In this document: positions 33,406 to 42,734 of the stretch, one piece after another
Layout: every line of letters begins with the position of its first letter
Position numbering within the stretch: position 1 is the stretch's first letter
Source of the DNA: an uncultured Muribaculaceae bacterium
GTDB taxonomy: Bacteria; Bacteroidota; Bacteroidia; Bacteroidales; Muribaculaceae
Length of the DNA: 54,810 bases
Direction of reading: 5' to 3'
NCBI GenBank assembly: GCA_910587545.1
Contig: CAJUMI010000004.1
Location: forward strand, 1 to 54,810
Made by a program: the position numbers and the translations under genes
The notes under the pieces: generated by a model
The model's input: only the letters and a program-made list of their open reading frames with translations
Told to the model about the DNA's origin: nothing
The model's database searches: none

Positions 33406-34833
33406 TTATTCTTTGTCGCCATATTTATTGTTCCAGTCGGTGACGTAGGCGTTATTGCCTTCGCTGACAGCGTTCCATTTCTCGGGATCCATCTTGAGGT
33501 GGATCATGTCGAAAAGGAAGTAGCCGTCGCAGGCGTTGATGCAGGCGCTGACAGAATTTTTGATTGCGTCGAGGATCTCGTCCCGGGTGTATTCGGCAGA
33601 CGACCCGGTCCAACGCCAGTCAACATCAGGACCGCCGACCACAAGGGGACATGCGCTGCCGATCTTGGATTTGGCCTGTGAGCAGAAGCCCTGCATGGTC
33701 CATTCATTGGTTCCGTAGACACTTTTGGGATTGGCGTAGGCGCCGATCAGAATATGATCCATGAGTTCGGCGTAACCGTAGTTTTTGTAACGTTCCGACG
33801 CCCATGACTGCTTGCCGTAGGGATCGTATTTCTTCGATGCCCAGTTGACGCCGGTATTGTAGTAAGAGTTATACCATCCACCAACGTAGACGCCGAAGGT
33901 GAGATCGGGCTTGACGCTCTTGACTGCGCTCTGACATTTCTCCATGAATTCATAGATAGTCTTTGCGCGGAATTCGAGCCATGTCTTGGTGTAGTTGGTG
34001 TAACCTTTGCCGAGAGTGGTGTTGGTAGTTCCTTCGGGGAATATGTCCTGTGGCCATTTCTGAACTTTTGCGTTGATGTAAGCCTCATATTGCTGACGGC
34101 TCAGAGGCGAGAAGTCAGAGTATAGGTCATTGTAACGGCCGCGGTCGAGGACAATACCGTCGATGTCGTAGGCGGCGAGGTCTTTGAGAAGACTGCAGAT
34201 GTAATCGACGACTTCGGGATTGCCGGGGTTGAAAAATTTCTCAAGATCGCCGAGATCCATGACATTGGCGGGTTTGCCGCCGTTGTAACGGTAATTGGCC
34301 CATTCTTTCTTAGATGAGTCTCGGAAAAGTATGCCGGCAGGAGCGTTGTCGCCGCCAGTCGAGTGGCCGCCGACCATTGTGTTGAAGCCGGCGTGGATTC
34401 TGAGTCCGAGCTTATGGCCTTCGTCGATAAATGCCTGAAGATAATCCCATGTGGCGGTGCGATGGATCGCTTTGCGCGTTCCGTCGACCCAGGCGTTCAG
34501 AGATTTGACCTGGTCACAATGGGATGATTTGAAGAGAATATCTCCGGTCGTCGGACGAACGTCGACAACTATGTCGGTGAAACCTGCGTCTTTGGCTAAA
34601 GTGAGATCACGGGTGATGTTCTCGATGCTGTTGGCAAAGTCAGGGAAGTTGGCGGCAGCGTCAACCCAGATGTAGCGGGGCTTGATCTGCGCAGTGGGAG
34701 AGTCGGGGTTTTCCGGTTCATCCGGGCCAAGATTCCAGTAGTCTTTTTTATTATCCGAGCACGAGGAAAGGGAAATTAATCCCGCCGCCATAAGGGCGGC
34801 GAGATTAATTGAAAAAATGGATGATAATTTCAT
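33406..34833 (-). CDS. GHL10-type glycoside hydrolase lipoprotein
   Basis: Lipoprotein of about 475 residues (start at ATG 34833; signal FSINLAALMAAGLISLSSC). A TIM-barrel of the GHL10/DUF187 'family 10-like' group follows: RYIWVDAAANFPDF, TRDLTLAKDAGFTDIVVDVRPTTGDILF, WDYLQAFIDEGHKLGLRIHAGFNTMVGG, then FNPGNPEVVDYICSLLKDLAAYDIDGIVLDRGRYND with the candidate acidic residue in the GIVLDRGRY strand. The family includes E. coli DigH (YddW), which cuts denuded peptidoglycan strands; whether this divergent member does the same is inference. It is the only recognisable glycanase of the operon, following the DUF5018 gene by 26 bases. Confidence 0.8.
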   Translation of the reverse strand: MKLSSIFSINLAALMAAGLISLSSCSDNKKDYWNLGPDEPENPDSPTAQIKPRYIWVDAAANFPDFANSIENITRDLTLAKDAGFTDIVVDVRPTTGDILFKSSHCDQVKSLNAWVDGTRKAIHRTATWDYLQAFIDEGHKLGLRIHAGFNTMVGGHSTGGDNAPAGILFRDSSKKEWANYRYNGGKPANVMDLGDLEKFFNPGNPEVVDYICSLLKDLAAYDIDGIVLDRGRYNDLYSDFSPLSRQQYEAYINAKVQKWPQDIFPEGTTNTTLGKGYTNYTKTWLEFRAKTIYEFMEKCQSAVKSVKPDLTFGVYVGGWYNSYYNTGVNWASKKYDPYGKQSWASERYKNYGYAELMDHILIGAYANPKSVYGTNEWTMQGFCSQAKSKIGSACPLVVGGPDVDWRWTGSSAEYTRDEILDAIKNSVSACINACDGYFLFDMIHLKMDPEKWNAVSEGNNAYVTDWNNKYGDKE

Positions 34834-34859
34834 TCGTTTTAAATTATACTGATAAATGA

Positions 34860-36581
34860 TTATATGTCGAGGCAATCGGCCTGGAACATACCAACCGAAC
34901 CGTTGGCAAATTCGAACAGCATGTAGAGATAGATGCCGTTGTCGGAAACTGCGAGTTTGACGTCGCCGCCATTGCGTCCGAGGCCTACTCCAGTGCTGGT
35001 GTCAGCGTTGGCACCGTACTTGCCGAGGAAGTCAGAGCCGAAGTCCATCGCAACAGTGCTCAGGTCTCCTGAAGAAAGGTCGTAGAGATAGATCAAGTCG
35101 TCAGAACCCCATGTGAAGGTGTTGATGGAATTGTGCATCGCATATTTGACATTGTTGAATTCCACGATGTCGACTGCGTTTAGGATCCAGTTTGACGATA
35201 TGGCTTTCGCACCCTTTGACATAATGGTGTTGGTTACGCCGTTAAAATAACCAGCGCCTCTGTCTGTGGCACCGTCTGCGAAACCGCTGTAAGCGGCTGT
35301 AACGTAGTTGCTGGTGGGATCGGACGGATTGGTATAGGCCACGTCGGCATTACCCCAGTTGGTGCCTGCGTAGCCGGTCATGTGGATCAGTTCCGGTTCG
35401 TTGCTCTGTAGAGCGCCACCTTTGACGATCCAACGGAAGAAGTCTAGACCCGAACCGTTGATTGTGGCGGTTATGATGGCATCGCCGTCGAGAGTGCCTA
35501 CTACAGAGAGACGGTCGCCGACGTTCTTGCCCTGGGCAGAACAGTTAATATATTCTTCTACGGCACCGTTGAGACCCTTCATGCGCCAGACAGTGAAGTT
35601 GCCGTTGCTGTCCTTGGAGAAGTTGTTGACGAGGATATTGCCGGCGTTGTCGGAAGTCATGTAGTAGTTGTTGAGGACACCGTTGACGTTGTTGCCGACA
35701 GCGCTGAGGTTGATGCTACCTTCCTGAACGCCGGTCTTGAGATTTACGTAGATGGCATTTGCGTTGCCGGTCTGGTTGATTACGACGTTGTTGCCTACAA
35801 CTGCGAGACCTGAAGCGGCGTCGTAGTTGCTGGTACTCTTGATGCCGAATTCAGACAGTTTCTTCACCCAGCGCAGAGATGCTGTGCCGAAGTTGGCGCC
35901 TGCCGGGAGACGAGAGGGCACACCCTTTATGAAGGTGTATTCTTTCTTGTCGACGCCGTTCTGTGCGGTGACAGTCACTTTGGGCTCGTTGTCGTAGTTG
36001 AGTGGAGTCACACGAGGGTCAGGGCTGAGAGTAGCACCGTGAGAAGCAATAACCGTGGCAAGCTGCTCGCCGATCTCTTCAGCCGAGATGAGGGTGATAG
36101 TGCCTTCATTCTGCTTGATCACACCACCGAGTCCGAGGGCATCGATGGAGAAGTCAGTGATGAGGCACTCTGCGCTTTTGCGGATCTCGCTCTTGATGGT
36201 GTACTGTTTTGAAGTTCCATCAAGGCCGGTGACTGTGATCTGATGCTCCTGCGAAAGGTCAAGCCAGGTGAGCGCAGGAGTTACGGTCGCGCCCTGGGTC
36301 AGGTTGCACTGAACGCGGACGTGGGTGAGGTCAGTGTTCTCGAGATGACTTTCAGACAGAGAAGGATATGTGTATGGGAACACAATATTCACGATGCCTG
36401 CTGCGTGGTCGATTTCTGCAGGGAATGAATTTTCAATTCTCGTATCATCATAGAACATGGCTGTGACAGACAGCAGGTCTTCGTCGTGATGAGTCGGAGA
36501 AAACTCATGTTCGTCCTGGCAAGCCGACATGCCTATCATGAAGGCTATGGCAGAAGCTATGGATAAGATTTTAGTTTTCAT
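34860..36581 (-). CDS. DUF5018-containing surface lipoprotein
   Basis: 573-residue lipoprotein (signal ASAIAFMIGMSAC) in the slot after SusD where SusE/F-like surface glycan-binding proteins are normally encoded. Two Ig-like beta repeats of the DUF5018 type cover about 30-125 and 130-230 (each ending in VTGLDGTSKQYTI or VTAQNGVDKKEYTF). The remaining 340 residues have repeated short beta motifs such as GLAVVGNNVVINQTG, NAGNILVNNF, LDGDAIITATING and SDDLIYLYDL, which suggest a beta-propeller. No catalytic motif is seen. A role as surface binding protein is inferred from position and lipidation. Confidence 0.75.
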   Translation of the reverse strand: MKTKILSIASAIAFMIGMSACQDEHEFSPTHHDEDLLSVTAMFYDDTRIENSFPAEIDHAAGIVNIVFPYTYPSLSESHLENTDLTHVRVQCNLTQGATVTPALTWLDLSQEHQITVTGLDGTSKQYTIKSEIRKSAECLITDFSIDALGLGGVIKQNEGTITLISAEEIGEQLATVIASHGATLSPDPRVTPLNYDNEPKVTVTAQNGVDKKEYTFIKGVPSRLPAGANFGTASLRWVKKLSEFGIKSTSNYDAASGLAVVGNNVVINQTGNANAIYVNLKTGVQEGSINLSAVGNNVNGVLNNYYMTSDNAGNILVNNFSKDSNGNFTVWRMKGLNGAVEEYINCSAQGKNVGDRLSVVGTLDGDAIITATINGSGLDFFRWIVKGGALQSNEPELIHMTGYAGTNWGNADVAYTNPSDPTSNYVTAAYSGFADGATDRGAGYFNGVTNTIMSKGAKAISSNWILNAVDIVEFNNVKYAMHNSINTFTWGSDDLIYLYDLSSGDLSTVAMDFGSDFLGKYGANADTSTGVGLGRNGGDVKLAVSDNGIYLYMLFEFANGSVGMFQADCLDI

Positions 36582-36612
36582 TGTGTAGTTAAATTATATT
36601 AAGTGAATCTTA

Positions 36613-38235
36613 TTATTTCCAATTGTCATACTGAACGATGAGATTGTTGTTGTTGATCTCGGACTGCGGGATTGGCAGAATATAGCATTTCTCGCTGTAT
36701 TTCAGGTCGACATTGTCGACTACAACGTAAGTATATGTGCCGTTGCTTACTTTAACGCCGTGACGACGGTAATTATTGTATGCGGTGTGAGCGAGACGCC
36801 AGCGAACCATGTCCCAGTAGAGCTGACCTTCGAAAGCGAGCTCGATTTTACGTTCGTTCATGTAGTCGTTCCAAAGACCTGTGCCGGTGGAGTTTTTCGC
36901 GGGAAGATTTACGCGAGCGCGGACTTCGTTTATGGCAGAACGAGCCTCACCCATCTTGTCGAGACGGTATGCGGCTTCAGCCTTGTTGAGTAGAACTTCT
37001 GCGTAACGAAGTTCTACCCACGGTTGGGCGCTGCGAACGTTGACAACGTCGGTCATGTTTTCGTTGAGAAGTTTTCGCACAAGATAGCCGGTGCAGGTGT
37101 TGCCCTGAGCCTGAGGCTGAGTGCCATAATCGAAATATGTGACGTTGGGCCCCTGAACAGACATGTCAAGTGTTTTGCCTTTCCAGGTGCAACCCGGATA
37201 TAGGACTGTCGCAGAGAAGCGCGGTTCGAGCTGGTCGTATGGCGGGGGCGTTGTAGTAGTGCCGTGCCAGGGTGTCCAGTCGATCTTTGTACCGTCAACT
37301 TTTTCGTAAGATTCGACGAGTTCCTGAGTAGGAGCCGGACCGCATGCGCCAGTCGAGCCGTCGGTACTGGGAGTGTAGTAGAAGTCAAACTGAGTATTCG
37401 GGCCGAGGTTTTGGTTGTAATCGCATTCGATAATGGCTTCAGAGTTATTGCCGGCCCATGCTTGAGCATAGTTTTCCACGAGCCCATAACCACCATGGAC
37501 GATTACAGAGTCAGCAGCATCGTAGGCTTTCTGCCAACGTTCGGCATAGAGCATTGCACGTGATTTGAAAGCGAAAGCGGCGTATTTTGAAATGCGGCCT
37601 TTGTTTGCTCCGGTCCATGTTTTCGGCAGGTTGGCAATAGCGAAGTCGAGGTCTTTCTCTATGAAATTCCAAGTCTCTTCTTCTGTGGAACGGGCTTTAT
37701 TGGGGCCATCAGGAAGAGCGTCAAAAAGGATCACACCCCCGTGACGCTTGGCGAGCTGGAAATACATGAAGGCGCGGAAGAAGCGAGCCTGAGCCTGCCA
37801 GCGTGTACGCAACTCTTCGCGGTAGCCGCCTGCATATTTCTCCTCAAGGGTGAGGAACTGGTTGACGCGGCGAATAGCCGAATAGGCGTTGTCCCAGCAG
37901 CTGAGACGGTCACTGTCGGGGTTCATCGGAACAGCCTGCTCAGCGTATTCGTTGGGATGACCGGCGCGAGCGAATAGGAACGAGCCTGAATATTTGAAGA
38001 TGTCAGTCATGGCCTCGGTCCAAGAACCGGAGAACTGGCGGTTGTCCATATTGAGCTGGCCGTATGTGCCGATCCAGGTATAGAAGCCGTCGACATATTG
38101 GTCAATTGTTTCTTCAGTATTGAAAACGGCAGCGTCGTCGACTGAGGATTTGTTTTCAACACCGTCGAGCCAGTCGTTGCAGGAGGTGAGCGCCCCTACA
38201 AGTACGGCGATTGATAAGAATTTATATAATTTCAT
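36613..38235 (-). CDS. SusD/RagB-family nutrient-binding lipoprotein
   Basis: Outer-membrane lipoprotein of 540 residues that caps the SusC channel and binds the glycan. The signal ends in ALTSC, followed by NDWLDGVENKS as is typical for SusD. TPR-like helices (about 80-260; RRVNQFLTLEEKYAGG, QARFFRAFMYFQLAKRHGGV) and the C-terminal RagB/SusD domain (PWVELRYAEVLLNKAEAAYRL, NEVRARVNLP, ERKIELAFEGQLYWDMVRW) are present. Starts 14 bases after the susC-type gene. The ligand cannot be inferred directly; amino-sugar glycans are suggested by the neighbouring enzymes. Confidence 0.95.
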   Translation of the reverse strand: MKLYKFLSIAVLVGALTSCNDWLDGVENKSSVDDAAVFNTEETIDQYVDGFYTWIGTYGQLNMDNRQFSGSWTEAMTDIFKYSGSFLFARAGHPNEYAEQAVPMNPDSDRLSCWDNAYSAIRRVNQFLTLEEKYAGGYREELRTRWQAQARFFRAFMYFQLAKRHGGVILFDALPDGPNKARSTEEETWNFIEKDLDFAIANLPKTWTGANKGRISKYAAFAFKSRAMLYAERWQKAYDAADSVIVHGGYGLVENYAQAWAGNNSEAIIECDYNQNLGPNTQFDFYYTPSTDGSTGACGPAPTQELVESYEKVDGTKIDWTPWHGTTTTPPPYDQLEPRFSATVLYPGCTWKGKTLDMSVQGPNVTYFDYGTQPQAQGNTCTGYLVRKLLNENMTDVVNVRSAQPWVELRYAEVLLNKAEAAYRLDKMGEARSAINEVRARVNLPAKNSTGTGLWNDYMNERKIELAFEGQLYWDMVRWRLAHTAYNNYRRHGVKVSNGTYTYVVVDNVDLKYSEKCYILPIPQSEINNNNLIVQYDNWK

Positions 38236-38249
38236 AGTTCACTTCAAAT

Positions 38250-41200
38250 TTAGAATGTTACGTTAACGCCGAATGACATCTTACGCTGCTGAGGATAGTA
38301 ACCGTTGTTTACAGCCGGAGCTTCGGGGTCAATGTTGAATTTAGAAAGACCGCTTAGAGTGAAGAGGTTATAACCCTCGGCGAATACACGCAGGCGGCTG
38401 ATGCCGGCTTTGGCTGTGATCTTCTCGGGTATGGTGTAACCGACGGCAAACGATTTCATGCGGAGATAGTTGCCGTTCTTGTACCAGAATGTCGAAGAAT
38501 AAGCGTTGTTGTTGCTGCGCGGAGTAGCGCAGAGTCGCGGGAATTCAGCATCTGTGTGCTCGGGAGTCCATGAATTTTCGACGAGGTAGACTGGAGAGTT
38601 GCCATACCATTTGAAGGGCAGAGTATAGGAAGTGTGGTCCATGACGCCTTCAGATCCGACTGCAGTGTATTGGCCTGTAAGAGCGACGTCGTGGCCGAGT
38701 CCCCAAGAGAAGAGGACGTCGAGGTCGAAGCCGCGCCAGTTGGCGAAAAGGTTGAGCGAACCGGTGTGGGTTGGCATGTTGCTCTTGCCGACATAGCCCA
38801 TATCGCCGTCGTATGTGATCTTGCCGTCACCGTTGCGGTCGACGTAGCGGATGTCGCCAAGGTAGAGGGTCTTGTTGGTCACGTTTTCTGGGAAGGGAGC
38901 GTTGTCGATCTGTTCCTGAGTCTGGAAGAGGCCGTTAGCGATAAAACCGTATTTAGAGCCGATCTGTTTACCGGTCAGACGCTGGTATTCGGGTTTGTTA
39001 TCAGAGTCGGATGCGACGAAGAGGTAACGTCCGTAGGCGTAAGACCAAATGAGTTTAGCGCCGTAGCTGAAGTCGCCGACTCTGTTTCGGTGAGTGAAAG
39101 TCAAGTCGAAGCCTTTGTAATCATTTTTGTCGAGATTGGCCGAGCTATAATGGAAACCGCCCATCGACGGTGGCCAGGCACCGGTATTGTAGGTAAGAAT
39201 ATCGTATTGATATTTGTAGAATACGTCAAACTCGATGCCAAGTAAGCCGTGCCAGAGAGAAGCGTCGAAGCCGATGTTATAGTTGTCAGTCTTAGACCAG
39301 GTCAAAGTAGGATTGCCAAGAATCGATGCTGAGATGTAGGGGCCGGTAGAACCACCAATTACAACACCGTTTTTGTTGAGAGCCATAGTATTGCGCCAAT
39401 AGAAGGGTGAGATGCCTGAAGTAGCGGTCTGGCCGAAGCCACCACGCAGTTTCAGGTTGTCAACCCAATCGGCGGTGAAGAAATTCTCGCGGTCGATACG
39501 CCAGCCGAGAGATACACCGGGCAGAGTGACCCAACGTTTGTTCATGCCGCCGAAGAGGTAGCTGCCGTCATGGCGGACAGAAGCCTCGACGAAGTAGCGC
39601 TCGTCGTAGTTATAGTTGATACGGCCTGCGAAGCCAGCAACGCGTGACTTGCTGCTTGACCCTGTGATGGTCGGCAGCTTCTCTTTGCCGTCGAATGTCG
39701 AGTTGGAAATGAACTGCAGTTCGTCAAGGGAGATGAAGGGGAGACCGAAGCCTGTGCCACCGAGTCCGTTGGTCTTGAATTCCCGAGTCTCGGCAAGAGC
39801 GAGAGCGCTGATGTTGTGGAGTCCGAACTGATTGTTATAATTAATGGTGGTAATGGTTGTAATGGTCTGATTGCGAGAAGCGCTTTCAGTCAGAGCGATA
39901 TAACCATTGTTGAAGTTGTTGTAGAGATTATAGTTCAGCACGTCGGGGGCGCGGTTCTCTGATGCGCCATATTGGTAAAGAAGAATCTTCGCGGGATCGT
40001 TGAGCTGCTTGGTGAACTGGAAGTTGGCATCGTAGTTGAGATTGAACTTCACTGAAAGGCCTTTGAGGAAGGGAGTGTCCCACTGGAGAGCCATGTTGGA
40101 GTTGAAGTTGTTGTAGTTAACACGATAGTAACCGTTGTCGTAGATCGATCCGAGTACAGACATGTTCATGCCGTTGGAGATGTTGCCGACATAATATTCT
40201 TCGCCGTTGTAGGTCTGTGTCTTGGGCAGATAGGGTAGCATGCGTACCATCTGTGCACCTATGTTGCCGTAAGCGTCGGGGTTGGCCGAGTAGTAGGGGT
40301 TATCCTGGTTTTGGAGACGGGCAGAAATACCCATGCTGAATTTAAGGCCATGGGCGATGTCTGCATCGATGTTTGAACGAAGATTCCAACGGTCGTAGCC
40401 GAATTTATCAACGTTACCTTCTTCTTTCAAATAGCCTACAGATGCGAAAAATTTTATGCGCTCTGTGCCGCCGGTTGCAGAAATGTTGTGGGCTGTGCGG
40501 AAACCGGTGCCGAACACTTCCTTGTACCAGTTTGTGTTGCCCCATCCGTCTACGCCGGCAAGCATCTTACGGACGTGTTCCTCTGTGAAGATAGGATCAA
40601 GTCCGTCCATTTCAAGGCCTTTGTTGTACCAGTAGGCATAACCTGGACCGTCAAGCCATTGCTGTTCTTCGGCGTTCTGGGAGAAACCGACAGTACCGGT
40701 ATAAGAAATCTTGGTGCGCTGTTCCTGGCCGCGTTTTGTGGTGACGATTATAACGCCGTTGGCGTCAAGACCGTAGATTGCGACTGAAGCAGCGTCCTTA
40801 AGCACGGAAACCTGATCAATTTCGTTGGGGTCGAGCTGATTGAAGTCCTGAGAGGTGCGTTTCACACCGTCGATGACGTAGATGATGCCTGACATGCCTC
40901 GGAGTGTGAGGGTCGCATCATCAGCGCCCGGCTGGCCCGACGATTGCTTGGACGCAATACCTGCGACGCGTGAGCCGACGATGTTGGACACAGACATGGT
41001 AGGAACATTGAGAAGTTCCGAGCCTTTGACGGTCGAAACCGCACCGGTGATCGTACCGCGTTTCTGAACACCGTAACCTACGGCTACGAATTCGTCGAGA
41101 GCGTTAGCTTCGGGCATGAGTTTGACGTCAATTTTAGTAAGACCGTTGATCTTGACCTCTTGTGTCTTCATTCCGACGTAAGAGAATGTCAGGATGTCGT

Positions 41201-41432
41201 TGGCTCCGGCTTTGATTGTGTAGTTGCCGTCGATGTCGGTAATCGCGCCGGTGTTTTTACCTTTAATGACGACTGAAACGCCGGGTAGCGGTTCGTCGAT
41301 GTCGTCGGTAACTGTACCTGTAACAGTGGTCTGCTGGGCGAAGGCGGATGCAAAAGCCGTGCAGATGACGATCAAAAGCACAGAGAGACGCTTGGTCAGC
41401 GCGCAGGCTGTTGATAGAGATTGCGTTCTCAT
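38250..41432 (-). CDS. SusC/RagA-type TonB-dependent outer-membrane transporter
   Basis: Outer-membrane importer of 1060 residues, energised by TonB. A signal peptide (to about residue 33, FASAFAQ) precedes a carboxypeptidase-regulatory-like domain (about 35-120, VTGTVTDDIDEPLPGVSVVIKGK), the SusC motif EFVAVGYGVQKRGTITGAVSTV, a plug domain (about 135-240) and a 22-strand barrel ending in the expected Phe (FGVNVTF). The plug segment LRGMSGIIYVIDG is shorter than the usual LRG-x-NSPLYVIDG pattern by several residues. A 12-bp hairpin lies just upstream, between it and the epimerase gene. The same operon promoter probably serves it. Confidence 0.96.
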   Translation of the reverse strand: MRTQSLSTACALTKRLSVLLIVICTAFASAFAQQTTVTGTVTDDIDEPLPGVSVVIKGKNTGAITDIDGNYTIKAGANDILTFSYVGMKTQEVKINGLTKIDVKLMPEANALDEFVAVGYGVQKRGTITGAVSTVKGSELLNVPTMSVSNIVGSRVAGIASKQSSGQPGADDATLTLRGMSGIIYVIDGVKRTSQDFNQLDPNEIDQVSVLKDAASVAIYGLDANGVIIVTTKRGQEQRTKISYTGTVGFSQNAEEQQWLDGPGYAYWYNKGLEMDGLDPIFTEEHVRKMLAGVDGWGNTNWYKEVFGTGFRTAHNISATGGTERIKFFASVGYLKEEGNVDKFGYDRWNLRSNIDADIAHGLKFSMGISARLQNQDNPYYSANPDAYGNIGAQMVRMLPYLPKTQTYNGEEYYVGNISNGMNMSVLGSIYDNGYYRVNYNNFNSNMALQWDTPFLKGLSVKFNLNYDANFQFTKQLNDPAKILLYQYGASENRAPDVLNYNLYNNFNNGYIALTESASRNQTITTITTINYNNQFGLHNISALALAETREFKTNGLGGTGFGLPFISLDELQFISNSTFDGKEKLPTITGSSSKSRVAGFAGRINYNYDERYFVEASVRHDGSYLFGGMNKRWVTLPGVSLGWRIDRENFFTADWVDNLKLRGGFGQTATSGISPFYWRNTMALNKNGVVIGGSTGPYISASILGNPTLTWSKTDNYNIGFDASLWHGLLGIEFDVFYKYQYDILTYNTGAWPPSMGGFHYSSANLDKNDYKGFDLTFTHRNRVGDFSYGAKLIWSYAYGRYLFVASDSDNKPEYQRLTGKQIGSKYGFIANGLFQTQEQIDNAPFPENVTNKTLYLGDIRYVDRNGDGKITYDGDMGYVGKSNMPTHTGSLNLFANWRGFDLDVLFSWGLGHDVALTGQYTAVGSEGVMDHTSYTLPFKWYGNSPVYLVENSWTPEHTDAEFPRLCATPRSNNNAYSSTFWYKNGNYLRMKSFAVGYTIPEKITAKAGISRLRVFAEGYNLFTLSGLSKFNIDPEAPAVNNGYYPQQRKMSFGVNVTF

Positions 41433-41476
41433 CTAAAAATAATTTTTTGTGAAAGGATATAGAATAATTAAGGTTA

Positions 41477-41513
41477 GAGAAGAATATGCCATCTGATATG
41501 ACATATTCTTCTC
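41477..41513. repeat. 12-bp inverted repeat upstream of the SusC gene
   Basis: GAGAAGAATATG (41477-41488) is complementary to CATATTCTTCTC (41502-41513). It lies in the 92-base gap between the epimerase and SusC genes. No TAnnTTTG box follows, so a separate promoter is not supported. It may be an RNA end or stability element that lets SusC/D mRNA levels differ from those of the first two genes. Confidence 0.6.
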
Positions 41514-41524
41514 CAATGGTTTTG

Positions 41525-42706
41525 TTATTTCTGTTCGGCGGCGAGTTCTTCGAGTACCTGCCATACCTGGTAGAGGCCGCGGGGAACGTGGAAGCAGCCT
41601 TTCCATTTGCCGCCCTTGAGGGTGAGAAGTACTTCGCCCTGACGGTTGAGATAGCCGAACCATTCGGGGTATTCGGGATCGGCGAAGTGAGACCAGACGT
41701 AGTCGTGGACGCGGTTGAACCATTCGAGGCATCGTTTGTCGCCGGTGAGGCGGTAGCCTTTGATCATGGTGATGAGGGTCTCGATATGTACCCACCATAG
41801 TTTCTGGTCCCACTCGAGTTCCTGGGTGGGACGGCCCTTGAGATCCATGAAGTAGAAGATGCCGTCGTATTTCTTGTCCCAGCCGTATTCAACCATTGTG
41901 AGGGCTGTTTCTTTGGCTTTTTCGATGAGTTCGGGGCGGTTGAGGCGCTTGCCGAGGTCCATGAGGAACCACATGGACTCGATGGAGTGTCCGGGGTTCA
42001 TGTGACGGCCGTCCATGGAGTCGACGAGCTGACCGTCGGCGCCGATATTCTCGACCACGAGGCCGCCGAGCTCGGGGCGGATGAACTCGAGGGTGCAGTT
42101 GATCGAATTCTCGATGGCGTTGCGGAGGAATTCGGGATCGATGAGCGGTTCGATCTCAAGGGCGAGGTTGCAGAGGATCATGGGGAGAGCGAAGTTCTTC
42201 ATGGGTCGGGTGCCGGGATGGAGTTTGTTCCATTTATCTTTGGGGTTGTCGGCGCGCTGAAGGACTTTCTCGAAGGTCTTTTTGGCGATTTCCTCGTATT
42301 CCTTGTTGCCTGTGGCGATGGCGAGCTGGCCGAAAGCCATTGTGGCGAAAGTGTAGCTGAAGATGTTGTAGGGGTCGACGATAGGTTGGCCTTCACGGGT
42401 GACGGAGAAGTACCAGTCGAGGTTGCCGTCGTGGCCGTATTTTTTCATGAATTCAGCGCCGAGGATGGCGGCGTCAAGCCATTCCTGACGTTTTTCAACC
42501 TTGTTGTAGAGCATGGAGAACATCCATACTTCACGGCCCTGGAGCCACATGAATTTGTCGGTGTCGAACACACTGCCGTCGCGTTCGAGGCAGGTGAAGT
42601 AGCCGCCATACTCTTTGTCGAGCGAGTTGTTGAGCCAGAAAGGCAGGACGTTGTTGAAGAGTTCGTCTTTGTACTGTTTAGCAAGTTTCTTGAAGTCAGT
42701 TGTCAT
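41525..42706 (-). CDS. N-acylglucosamine 2-epimerase, renin-binding-protein type
   Basis: AGE-family enzyme of 393 residues that interconverts GlcNAc and ManNAc as free sugars in the cytoplasm. It is an alpha/alpha-barrel. The signature runs match mammalian renin-binding protein rather than cellobiose 2-epimerase: FMWLQGREVWMFSMLYN, MNPGHSIESMWFL with His240, PTQELEWDQKLWW, DPEYPEWFGYLNRQGEV and GGKWKGCFHVPRG with His373, the last two holding the catalytic His pair known from this family. Together with the MFS transporter encoded upstream, it indicates uptake and use of an N-acetylhexosamine. No nanA, nagA or kinase gene is in the window. Confidence 0.9.
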   Translation of the reverse strand: MTTDFKKLAKQYKDELFNNVLPFWLNNSLDKEYGGYFTCLERDGSVFDTDKFMWLQGREVWMFSMLYNKVEKRQEWLDAAILGAEFMKKYGHDGNLDWYFSVTREGQPIVDPYNIFSYTFATMAFGQLAIATGNKEYEEIAKKTFEKVLQRADNPKDKWNKLHPGTRPMKNFALPMILCNLALEIEPLIDPEFLRNAIENSINCTLEFIRPELGGLVVENIGADGQLVDSMDGRHMNPGHSIESMWFLMDLGKRLNRPELIEKAKETALTMVEYGWDKKYDGIFYFMDLKGRPTQELEWDQKLWWVHIETLITMIKGYRLTGDKRCLEWFNRVHDYVWSHFADPEYPEWFGYLNRQGEVLLTLKGGKWKGCFHVPRGLYQVWQVLEELAAEQK

Positions 42707-42734
42707 ATCGTAAAATGGTTTTATGATAGGGTGA

